7,300 bases of DNA from the NCBI GenBank assembly GCA_031279175.1, contig JAITJA010000018.1, positions 1 to 7,300 of the forward strand, given 5' to 3'. The stretch's first letter is position 1. Each line of letters begins with the position of its first letter. Under the pieces are notes generated by a model that saw only the letters and a list, made by a program, of their open reading frames with translations, did not search any database and was not told the DNA's origin. The stretch is from Odoribacteraceae bacterium. Lineage in GTDB: Bacteria; Bacteroidota; Bacteroidia; Bacteroidales; Marinifilaceae. Of this stretch, positions 1-6,166 are shown piece after piece. The position numbers and the translations under genes are program-made.

Positions 1-270
1 GGAGAACGTTTTTTTTAGTCTTTCAAAATCTTGCCTTCCCAATTCAACGGTTAGGAATCTTGAAGTCGCTCCTGCCATTGAACTGTTCACGAAAAAGAAA
101 ATGGATATCGCGCTCGCTACAACAGCATTCAATCCAAAGTCGTCTTTCCCCAACGTGTGTAATATCACTCGCGACGTGTAAAAACTGACTAACAGGGAAA
201 ATAGCAGTCTTATATATAGGAAGACGGTGTTCTTCGCTATGCGTTTGTTGTTTTCGGATACAGATGACAT
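1..270 (-). CDS. wzx: Wzx-type polysaccharide flippase, N-terminal 90 residues (runs off the window)
   Basis: This is the start of a multi-spanning membrane protein of the polysaccharide export (Wzx/MATE-like) superfamily, which moves lipid-linked repeat units across the inner membrane. The 90 visible codons run from an ATG at 270 to base 1 with no stop. The N-terminus has a short polar head (MSSVSENNKRIAKN), a hydrophobic segment at about residues 17-32 ending in the family-typical SFYTSRVILHTLG, and a second one at about 49-63. The latter leads into NSSMAGATSRFLTVELG, which closely resembles the first loop of Bacteroidales capsule flippases as I recall them. The start is well fixed, because the codon directly upstream (273-271) is an in-frame TAA. 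No Shine-Dalgarno sequence is visible, only an A/T-rich leader, which is normal for the phylum. The gene lies 17 bases downstream of the last stop of the broken nucleotidyltransferase gene. The rest of the protein is outside the window. Confidence 0.88.
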   Translation of the reverse strand, partial: MSSVSENNKRIAKNTVFLYIRLLFSLLVSFYTSRVILHTLGKDDFGLNAVVASAISIFFFVNSSMAGATSRFLTVELGRQDFERLKKTFS

Positions 271-287
271 TTATTATTTTCTATTAC

Positions 288-729
288 TTATCTCGCTTGC
301 AATGCCATTGGGTAAAAATCTTTGGTGTCAGATTGTGTTTTATAGCCACGATATTCGAGTTGTTTTTTCATCTAGTAAATTTCGTCTTCGCGTTGTCTGC
401 ACACGCGGGTGTAAAAATTGACGTGTTCGTCAAAGTATTCTTCTCTCACGAAAAGTAATTTTCCCCGTAATGCTTTAAGGCCAAGATAAAGTTGCTCGTT
501 TTTTGCAATTCTACTATGTCGACAGGGCCTCTGCCGGTTACTTTTTCTAACTGTTCTTCGACGCGAAAACGAATAAAAGTATCTTCTCCCTTGTAATAAA
601 CGGTGATGTCTATATCGGATCTATCTTTCACTGTTCCTTCTCGCGACGAGCCGAACAAATATGCAAAAGCTATGTCCGGGAAGTTTTACCGGATAGCTCG
701 CGCCAATTGCTCATGTCGATTACTTTCAT
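288..729 (-). pseudogene. MNT-type nucleotidyltransferase, multiply broken pseudogene
   Basis: The best-preserved stretch (658-446) encodes LFGSSREGTVKDRSDIDI, the polymerase-beta-like nucleotidyltransferase signature GSx(n)SDxD. Intact relatives (MNT/MntA family) are about 100-150 residues and transfer nucleotides, often as partners of HEPN toxins. Joining frames recovers a full protein. EQLARAIR (712-689) lies in the same frame upstream but is cut off by a TAA at 688-686, just before NFPDIAFAY. The nearest ATGs (729, 714) are one frame off, consistent with loss of one base near 712. After SNFILALK the frame ends at a TGA (448-446), but the frame one base away continues from about 471 as LRGKLLFVREEYFDEHVNFY to an in-frame TAG at 374-372, then MKKQLEYRGY and on to a TAA at 290-288. 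That is two apparent deletions and two nonsense codons. The catalytic motif is intact, so a short product from TTG 658 cannot be excluded, but it would lack both ends. No intact HEPN partner is visible. Confidence 0.82.
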
Positions 730-767
730 TCGATCGTGCGAATGAATTAATCGCGCTAAGGATATAG

Positions 768-2021
768 TCACCGGGCGGGTGCGAAGGTTTTTACCCGGTA
801 GACGAGTTTGCTGTTGAAGGTCATGTCCCGGAATGCCTCGTGGGCCACGGCGAGGATGGTGGCGTCGAACGGGGTGGCGGGCATGCTCGTTAAGATGTCG
901 AGGTTATACTCGTGTTTTACCTCGGCGGGGTTGGCCCAGGGGTCGTGGATGGTGACATTCACGCCGTACTCGCGCAGTTCCCGGACGATGTCTACTACTT
1001 TCGTGTTGCGTACATCGGGGCAGTTTTCTTTAAAGGTGATTCCCAGGACGAGCACGTTAGAGCCTTTTACCGGTATTCCTTCCCGGATCATTTGCTTGAC
1101 GACCTCGGAGGCGACGTATTGTCCCATGCTGTCGTTGACGCGGCGACCGGCCAGGATGATCTCGGGGTGGTAGCCGTATTCTTGTGCTTTTTGTGCCAGG
1201 TAGTAGGGATCGACGCCGATGCAGTGGCCACCGACGAGGCCCGGCTTGAAGGGGAGGAAGTTCCATTTCGTGCCGGCGGCCTCGAGCACGGCGTTCGTGT
1301 CGATGCCCATCTTGTCGAAGATCTTTTTTAGTTCGTTGACGAAGGCGATGTTGATGTCGCGTTGCGAGTTTTCGATGACTTTAGCTGCCTCGGCCACGCG
1401 GATTGTTGGCGCGAGGTGGGTGCCGGCCGTGATGACGGAGGCGTAGAGGGCGTTCACGCGTTCTCCCGTTTCTGGGGTCGAGCCGGAGGTTATCTTTTTT
1501 ATTTTCTCCACCGTGTGTTCCTTGTCTCCCGGGTTGATGCGCTCGGGCGAGTATCCCGCGAAGAAGTCTTTATTAAAGAGCAGGCCGGAAGTTTTCTCGA
1601 TGACGGGGATGCAGTCTTCCTCGGTGGCTCCCGGGTAGACGGTTGACTCGTAGATCACGATGTCGCCCCGCCCGAGCACTTTACCGACGGTTTCACTGGC
1701 CTTGTACAAGGGGGTCAGGTCGGGGCGGTTATTCTTGTCCACGGGAGTCGGCACGGTGACGATGTATATCGTGCAGTCCTTGATCTCGTTCAGGTCGCGG
1801 GTGCAATATAACCCGGCCGCGTCGTTTGACTCGTTTTTCAAGACCGCTCGCAGCGTCGCGTTGTCCACTTCAAGGGTGCGATCCTCGCCGGTTTTCAACT
1901 CGTTCACGCGGGTCTCGTTTATGTCGAAGCCCACGACGGGATATTTTGTCGCGAATAATCTCGCCAGCGGTAATCCCACGTAACCGAGGCCGAGCACGCA
2001 AATTTTTGTCTTTCGTGTCAT
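768..2021 (-). CDS. tviB: Nucleotide-sugar 6-dehydrogenase, TviB/WbpO type (UDP-HexNAc to UDP-HexNAcA)
   Basis: This cytoplasmic NAD-dependent enzyme oxidises C6 of UDP-GlcNAc (TviB) or UDP-GalNAc (WbpO) twice to the uronic acid. The 417 residues contain the full UDP-glucose/GDP-mannose dehydrogenase family layout. There is an N-terminal Rossmann motif GLGYVG at 11-16, followed by GFDIN at 31-35, STVYPGATEEDC at 126-137 and YSPERINPGD at 157-166. The conserved Lys214 leads into ENSQRDINIAFVNEL (217-231). The catalytic cysteine is Cys267 in GGHCIGVDPYYL, and the C-terminal UDP-binding domain includes GITFKENCPDVRNTK (327-341). Segment 31-51 (GFDINETRVNELKTGEDRTLE) fits the TviB/WbpO branch rather than UDP-glucose dehydrogenase. 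The ATG at 2021 lies one base after the epimerase stop, so the two are probably translated in a coupled way. The last residues (VYRVKTFAPAR) look shorter and different from the usual ending. GlcNAc versus GalNAc as true substrate cannot be told from sequence. Confidence 0.93.
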   Translation of the reverse strand: MTRKTKICVLGLGYVGLPLARLFATKYPVVGFDINETRVNELKTGEDRTLEVDNATLRAVLKNESNDAAGLYCTRDLNEIKDCTIYIVTVPTPVDKNNRPDLTPLYKASETVGKVLGRGDIVIYESTVYPGATEEDCIPVIEKTSGLLFNKDFFAGYSPERINPGDKEHTVEKIKKITSGSTPETGERVNALYASVITAGTHLAPTIRVAEAAKVIENSQRDINIAFVNELKKIFDKMGIDTNAVLEAAGTKWNFLPFKPGLVGGHCIGVDPYYLAQKAQEYGYHPEIILAGRRVNDSMGQYVASEVVKQMIREGIPVKGSNVLVLGITFKENCPDVRNTKVVDIVRELREYGVNVTIHDPWANPAEVKHEYNLDILTSMPATPFDATILAVAHEAFRDMTFNSKLVYRVKTFAPAR

Positions 2022-2022
2022 G

Positions 2023-3021
2023 TTATTTTAGATTTTGCCAGTACCACTTGACTGCCTCTTTCAGCCCCTCTTTCATGTTGTACATTGGGGAATAGCCCAG
2101 TAATTTTCGCGCCTTGTCGATGGAGGCCAGCGAGTGGGGGATATCCCCGGCGCGATTCGGGCCATACGTGGGGCGTATCCCGGCGATCGCGGGGTCGTAC
2201 CCGGCCAGGAACTCTCGCAGGTAGTCGCATAGCTGGTTCAACGTCGTGCGTTCGCCGCGGGCGGTGTTGTATATTTGATTCACGGCTTCCGGGTTTGTCG
2301 TGGACAACGCGAGCAGGTTCATCTGTATCACGTTGTCGATGTAGGTAAAGTCGCGGCTATACTCGCCGTCCCCGTTAATGTTCGGGGCCTCGTGCCGGGT
2401 GTATCGCTTCACGAATAGCGGGATTACTGCCGCGTAGGCCCCGTCGGGATCTTGCCGGCGACCGAAGACGTTGAAGTAGCGCAGCCCGATGTATTCCAGG
2501 CCGTAGGCGCGGGAGAAAACATCCGCGTATAGTTCGTCGACGTATTTCGTGATGGCGTACGGGGAGAGCGGCTTGCCGATGATCTCTTCCACCTTGGGGA
2601 GCGACGGGGAGTCCCCGTACGTGGAGGAGCTCGCGGCAAAGATGAAGCGTTTTACCCCCGCGTCTCGCGCGGCGACCAGCATGTTCAGGAATCCCCCGAT
2701 ATTCACGTCATTTGTTGTCACCGGGTCTTTTATCGAACGGGGGACGGATCCCAACGCGGCCTCGTGCAACACGAATTCCACGCCGTCGACGGCCTTCCGG
2801 CAATCGTCCAGGACGCGTATGTCGCCAACGACGAGCTTGAACGCGTCCGGGTAACGGGAAAGTAGCGGGAGGATATTTTCGACATGTCCTGTCGAGAAGT
2901 TATCGAGGCATATCACGTGATCGCCAGCCTCCAGTAATGCCTCGCAAAGATTAGAACCGATAAAACCGGCGCCTCCCGTGACGAGGATCTTTCGTGTTTG
3001 TTTTTCTTTCATCATCGACAT
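2023..3021 (-). CDS. tviC: UDP-HexNAc(A) C4 epimerase, TviC/WbpP type (extended SDR family)
   Basis: This is a 332-residue NAD(P)-binding extended short-chain dehydrogenase that inverts C4 of UDP-GlcNAc or UDP-GlcNAcA, producing the galacto form. The dinucleotide-binding motif GGAGFIG is at 16-22. The Asp/Asn-Phe-Ser-Thr-Gly loop DNFSTG is at 40-45, the GSVPRSIKDP segment typical of WbpP/TviC at 91-100, the Ser/Thr catalytic loop SSSTYGD at 131-137, the Tyr-Lys pair YAITK at 155-159 and RYFNVFGRRQDP at 181-192. The length matches the family. With the dehydrogenase next to it the joint product is most likely UDP-GalNAcA, whichever enzyme acts first. The reading frame opens at ATG 3021, but in-frame ATGs at 3015 and 3012 are better placed relative to an AGAGGA sequence. 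The ATG at 3015 also forms an ATGA overlap with the stop codon of the upstream dehydratase gene. The true protein may therefore begin two or three residues later. Confidence 0.93.
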   Translation of the reverse strand: MSMMKEKQTRKILVTGGAGFIGSNLCEALLEAGDHVICLDNFSTGHVENILPLLSRYPDAFKLVVGDIRVLDDCRKAVDGVEFVLHEAALGSVPRSIKDPVTTNDVNIGGFLNMLVAARDAGVKRFIFAASSSTYGDSPSLPKVEEIIGKPLSPYAITKYVDELYADVFSRAYGLEYIGLRYFNVFGRRQDPDGAYAAVIPLFVKRYTRHEAPNINGDGEYSRDFTYIDNVIQMNLLALSTTNPEAVNQIYNTARGERTTLNQLCDYLREFLAGYDPAIAGIRPTYGPNRAGDIPHSLASIDKARKLLGYSPMYNMKEGLKEAVKWYWQNLK

Positions 3022-5054
3022 TCCTCTATTGTTTGCTCGTCGCGCGCGGCGATAAAATCCCCCGTCGGGAGATCATCGTTTACCCTCCCGCGGGTATATT
3101 CTTGTTCCTCATCACTTTCTATCTGGATATCGATTGCCTCGTAGACAGGAGAGTTTTGCGATTTAAATTCCGGTACCATGTATTTCATTTGCTTGACAAT
3201 GGTTTTTTTATCCCCCTCGCGAAGTTTCGCGGCGAGTTGTTCCATCCACTCCAGCACCTCCTCGTGTTTATGTTCCCGCACCTTGGCCATCTTGATTCGC
3301 TCGTGAACGGTGGGGATGGTTGTCTCTTGCAGGTCCAGCACCTCCTCGTACAACTTCTCGCCGGGGCGTAGTCCCGTGAACTTGATTTGAATATCTTTTC
3401 CTATCTGCAGGCCGTACAACTTGATCATCTTGCGGGCCAGGTCCACGATCTTGACGCTCTCGCCCATCTCGAAGACAAATATTTCCCCTCCTTTCCCGAA
3501 CGCGGAGGCCTGCAATACCAGTCGACACGCCTCCGGGATGGTCATGAAGAACCGCGTGATCTCCGGGTCGGTGACGGTGACCGGCCCTCCCTCCTCGATT
3601 TGTTTCTTGAAACGCGGGATGACCGAACCGTTTGATCCCAGCACGTTGCCGAACCGGGTAGTGATAAAACGAGTAGTGGACACCTGGTTAAATGACTGCG
3701 TGTAGATCTCGGCGATACGCTTGCTGGCCCCCATCACGTTCGTGGGATTGACCGCTTTATCCGTCGAGATCATCACGAAAGCACCGCATTTGTATTTCAC
3801 CGCGCAATCGGCCACGTTCTTCGTTCCCATCACGTTTGTTTTCACCCCCTCGACCGGATGCATCTCGACCATGGGGACATGCTTGTAGGCCGCGGCATGG
3901 TAAACGATATCCGGCTTGTAAAGTTGGAATATCTCCTCCACTCGTGCGTGATCGCGCACGTCGCCTATCTCCACGTGGTAATTTTCAAAGCCGAGGTCGC
4001 TCTTCAATTCCAGTTCTATATCGTAGAGCGGGGATTCTGCCTGGTCAAGGAGAACGATCGACGCCGGGCGGAAATAGACCAGTTGGCGGACGATCTCGCT
4101 ACCGATAGAACCGGCCGCCCCGGTGACCATCACCACCTTGTTCAAGAGTTGTCTACGAACGTTCTCCTTGTCCATGTGAATCTCTCCTCGTTCCAGCAGG
4201 TCCTCGATCTTCACGTTTTTAATGTGGTGCATACTCAACTCGCCGTTTATCCACTTCTCGAACCGGGGGATCTCCAGCACGGAGACGTCGTGTTGCAGGC
4301 AGATCTCTATCAGGGTGCGTTTCTTCTCGCCCGTGAAACTCTTCTGGGCGATAATGACCTTGTTTATCTTGTTTTGCACCAGTAATTTGTCCAGGGAGCG
4401 GAAGGCATATACCTTTACTCCCTTGAGCGTCTTCCCGCTCATTTTCCCGTTACTATCGATAAAGGCTATGACTGAGTAGGACTCTCCCTCTGTTTTCTTG
4501 TCCAGGGCCAGTTTAGCCATCAACGCGTACTCGTCGCTACCGTAGATGATCACGTTTTTTCTCCTCTTCTCGTTGTTTGTCGACTGCATGAACAGCCACC
4601 TGAGCAGGAGTCGACTGACGATCATCGTGTTTATCAACAGCAGGTATTCGATGCACAACACCGAAAACGATACATAGGGATGCCCGTGTGCTCTATAATA
4701 CGCGATGTTTAGCAGGCAAAGCGCGAGCGAGCCCCCTGTCAAGACATAGAAAACGCGTAGTATGTCGGTAATTCCCGTGTGGCGAACGATTGTCGCGTGG
4801 GTTTTACCTATTAAAAAGCTAACGCCACGCAGGAGTACGATAATTCCCGCGGCCCGGTAAAATACCCCGAGAGGTATTCGATTGAAGTAGAAATCATGGA
4901 GAATCGTGAAAGATAGGCCTACCGAACAAACACTAAAAGACATGTCTATAACAAACACTATCCATTGCGGTGTAGAAGAGGTCAAGCGCCAAGCTTTCAA
5001 ATTGTCTTTAATTCTATTCATGCTCAAATCCATGCGATTAATTCCATGTTTCAT
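3012..5054 (-). CDS. Membrane-anchored UDP-GlcNAc 4,6-dehydratase (WbpM/PglF/CapD family)
   Basis: This 680-residue inner-membrane enzyme is expected to convert UDP-GlcNAc to the 4-keto-6-deoxy sugar nucleotide that feeds QuiNAc, FucNAc or bacillosamine-type sugars. The N-terminal part has about four hydrophobic spans (roughly 31-53, 63-82, 98-118 and 127-150). A first nucleotide-binding-like domain follows from about 165 to 290 (VIIYGSDEYA at 168). The catalytic domain starts at about 306 with TGAAGSIGSE (311-320), then YHAAAYKHVPMVE (385-397) and STDKAVNPTNVMGASKR (430-446). In the latter the usual catalytic Tyr is replaced by Met441, with Lys445 kept, as in large WbpM-type dehydratases. 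TRFGNVLGSNGSVIPRF (466-482) and GLRPGEKLYEE (561-571) complete the core. An acidic polar tail of about 50 residues (from 631) is unassigned. Met1, Met8 (5033) or Met12 (5021) could be the start, and none has a clear ribosome binding site. It is the first gene of the coupled sugar module, and its TGA overlaps the epimerase start. Confidence 0.93.
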   Translation of the reverse strand: MKHGINRMDLSMNRIKDNLKAWRLTSSTPQWIVFVIDMSFSVCSVGLSFTILHDFYFNRIPLGVFYRAAGIIVLLRGVSFLIGKTHATIVRHTGITDILRVFYVLTGGSLALCLLNIAYYRAHGHPYVSFSVLCIEYLLLINTMIVSRLLLRWLFMQSTNNEKRRKNVIIYGSDEYALMAKLALDKKTEGESYSVIAFIDSNGKMSGKTLKGVKVYAFRSLDKLLVQNKINKVIIAQKSFTGEKKRTLIEICLQHDVSVLEIPRFEKWINGELSMHHIKNVKIEDLLERGEIHMDKENVRRQLLNKVVMVTGAAGSIGSEIVRQLVYFRPASIVLLDQAESPLYDIELELKSDLGFENYHVEIGDVRDHARVEEIFQLYKPDIVYHAAAYKHVPMVEMHPVEGVKTNVMGTKNVADCAVKYKCGAFVMISTDKAVNPTNVMGASKRIAEIYTQSFNQVSTTRFITTRFGNVLGSNGSVIPRFKKQIEEGGPVTVTDPEITRFFMTIPEACRLVLQASAFGKGGEIFVFEMGESVKIVDLARKMIKLYGLQIGKDIQIKFTGLRPGEKLYEEVLDLQETTIPTVHERIKMAKVREHKHEEVLEWMEQLAAKLREGDKKTIVKQMKYMVPEFKSQNSPVYEAIDIQIESDEEQEYTRGRVNDDLPTGDFIAARDEQTIEECR
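3022..3027 (-). promoter_or_regulatory. Shine-Dalgarno-like AGAGGA inside the end of the dehydratase gene
   Basis: The sequence AGAGGA abuts the first ATG of the epimerase (3021), leaving no spacing. It sits 6 bases before the ATG at 3015 and 9 bases before the ATG at 3012. The spacing favours one of the two later starts. Shine-Dalgarno use is weak in Bacteroidota, so this is suggestive only. Confidence 0.4.
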
Positions 5055-5496
5055 ATTTCCGAGGGAAACGTCCGGCGACAGTCACGTGACACGTTAACAG
5101 TCCATATCGTCGTTCTCGCGTAAATTAATCGCGGGATATAATATAGTGTAACCATCTTGTTCACTTCTTTCATTACACGATCTATTTTTAAAAAACATCT
5201 GTCTGTCAAACACATATAGTAACCTTGAAAGCACGACAACGCTCGTCACTCCCATAGTATAGAAAATACAAGCGTGTCGTATAACCTCCGCGAAAGTATG
5301 TTTTCATCTCGTATCGTGCAACAGGAACTGTATTTTAAAACTAGAAAAAACGCGTCTTTGTCGATTTGGCGGGGCAAATACTTCCCGTTTTTCTCGCGCC
5401 GGGATGCCTGGTATACCGCGCCCAGACTGGATGATAGGATACTTGAACGTCTTGTCCCCGGAGAGTGGCTCGCGCGTCTCGATGGGGGGGGGCAGG
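5055..5496. other. 442-base gap between upxY and the dehydratase gene; no convincing gene
   Basis: No recognisable protein or RNA gene is visible here on either strand. Right after the upxY stop there is a nine-C run (coding strand). A 63-codon open frame without an ATG follows (5495 to 5304, from a CTG, containing SGDKTFKYPIIQSGRGIPG), and its TGA overlaps the ATG of a 33-codon frame (5307 to 5206). Neither matches a family I know. The part nearest upxY is GC-rich and the part nearest the dehydratase is AT-rich. A perfect 10-bp palindrome GTCACGTGAC lies at 5081-5090. I found no canonical Bacteroidetes promoter (TAnnTTTG) and no hairpin plus U-run terminator. In Bacteroides-type loci upxZ, encoding a transcription regulator, often follows upxY, but no such gene is present in this gap. 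Confidence 0.6.
5484..5492 (-). repeat. C9 homopolymer tract just after upxY
   Basis: Nine consecutive C residues on the transcribed-sense (minus) strand, four bases past the upxY TAG. Tracts of this length are prone to slippage. It lies outside upxY, so slippage would not alter that protein. It could alter the spacing or structure of the transcript, or the frame of the small open frame that crosses it. Confidence 0.9.
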
Positions 5497-6030
5497 CTAT
5501 TTCTTATGATAATACCGTTCGATGCACGAGGAGGCGATATCTGTCAGGGCACATCCCAGGTGGTCGATACGTATCAGGACTTTATGCTTGCCCTTGTGCT
5601 CCACCAGTTCTCCTTCCAGTCCTGCCAACTTGCCGGAGACGACCCGGACGTAAGTGCCCGTCGGGATTTCCTCCGTCGAGACCTCCACGACACTCTCCGC
5701 GCCCTCGTTCATCACGCGGAGGGTATTGATTTGCCAGTCAGGAATGGGGGCGGGTTTCCCTCCCTCCTTCAAGAAGGAGACGACGCCCGGGATGTTACAG
5801 GTTTGCGCGTATTGTTGCGCGGTAACGTGCACGAAGATATAGCCGCGTATCAGGGGGAGTTCGACCCTCTTTTTGCGATCGCTCCAGCGGCGGATAGAAA
5901 CTTGCAGGGGGAGGTAATTCTCGATGGAGTGCTGGTCCAGTCGTTCCTTTACCTTCTTCTCTGCCCTGGAGGCCGTGTAGACGGCGTACCAGGCTTTAGC
6001 GGGCAGGCGTTTAGGAGTACACGTTGGCAT
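5497..6030 (-). CDS. upxY: UpxY-family transcription antiterminator (NusG paralogue) of the capsule locus
   Basis: This 177-residue NusG-like protein is expected to ride with RNA polymerase and prevent premature termination of its own polysaccharide operon, as shown for UpxY proteins of Bacteroides fragilis. The NGN domain spans about 13-110: WYAVYTASRAEKKVKERL at 14-31, ENYLPLQ at 37-43 and LPLIRGYIFVHV at 58-69, the conserved core seen in NusG and RfaH. A KOW segment follows at about 122-150 (IPTGTYVRVVSGKLAGLEGE), then VLIRIDHLGCALTDI at 151-165. Length and motif order fit the family. The ATG at 6030 is the natural start, because the NGN domain begins a dozen residues later. It is the first gene of the locus, about 70 bases after the terminator of the upstream pseudouridine synthase gene. 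The downstream dehydratase gene is separated by an unusually long 442-base gap with no upxZ-like gene in it. Confidence 0.95.
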   Translation of the reverse strand: MPTCTPKRLPAKAWYAVYTASRAEKKVKERLDQHSIENYLPLQVSIRRWSDRKKRVELPLIRGYIFVHVTAQQYAQTCNIPGVVSFLKEGGKPAPIPDWQINTLRVMNEGAESVVEVSTEEIPTGTYVRVVSGKLAGLEGELVEHKGKHKVLIRIDHLGCALTDIASSCIERYYHKK

Positions 6031-6062
6031 ACAAGGTTGGAAATAATCGTTCTGTTACATGT

Positions 6063-6102
6063 CCGGGAGCGGGTAGAAGCCCCGTGGTTTTCTCCTGCCC
6101 GG
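6063..6102 (-). promoter_or_regulatory. Possible leader hairpin upstream of upxY
   Basis: On the minus strand CCGGG (6102-6098) can pair with CCCGG (6067-6063). A broken inner stem can also form: GG plus AGAA with TTCT plus CC, with one bulged base. It lies between the rluB terminator and the upxY start, where the operon leader should be. No U-run follows, so it does not look like a terminator. UpxY proteins act on leader regions in B. fragilis, which makes structure here plausible but unproven. I could not identify a promoter in the 136-base interval. Confidence 0.3.
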
Positions 6103-6142
6103 TAATAAAAACCTTCACGGGACTTGCCGCCCCGCGAAGGTT
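6103..6142 (-). terminator. Rho-independent terminator of the pseudouridine synthase gene
   Basis: On the minus strand AACCTTCGCGGG (6142-6131) pairs with CCCGTGAAGGTT (6121-6110). The 12-bp stem has one G-U wobble and a 9-base loop, and it runs straight into TTTTATTA. It begins 24 bases after the rluB stop codon and separates that gene from the capsule locus. Confidence 0.9.
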
Positions 6143-6166
6143 AGATAGACCGGGATACCGGGCCAT

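Noticed and set aside
288..371. A separate 26-codon gene (ATG 371 to TAA 288), possibly a HEPN remnant
   Set aside because: It is directly in frame with the upstream pseudogene segment across the TAG at 374-372, and QLEYRGY fits the C-terminus of the same nucleotidyltransferase better than a HEPN protein.
5081..5090. Palindrome GTCACGTGAC as an operator
   Set aside because: A single 10-bp palindrome with no partner site or known regulator match; chance occurrence is plausible.
5176..5210. TTGACA on the minus strand near 5207 as a sigma-70 type -35 box
   Set aside because: No good -10 box at the right distance, and Bacteroidota use a different promoter consensus.
5051..5239. 62-residue minus-strand open frame just upstream of the dehydratase
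   Set aside because: No recognisable motif, Cys/Arg-rich odd composition, and its stop overlaps the dehydratase start only by chance as far as I can tell. Treated as non-coding.
5274..5729. 151-residue plus-strand open frame crossing the gap into upxY
   Set aside because: More than half lies antisense to the well-supported upxY gene, and its C-terminal part is the usual Pro/Arg/Cys-rich shadow composition. The N-terminal part is not recognisable.
5404..6105. 233-residue plus-strand open frame antisense to upxY
   Set aside because: It is the mirror of the upxY coding sequence and matches no family I know.
6031..6166. Invertible promoter as in B. fragilis capsule loci
   Set aside because: The interval is too short and contains no pair of long inverted repeats other than the terminator and leader stems.
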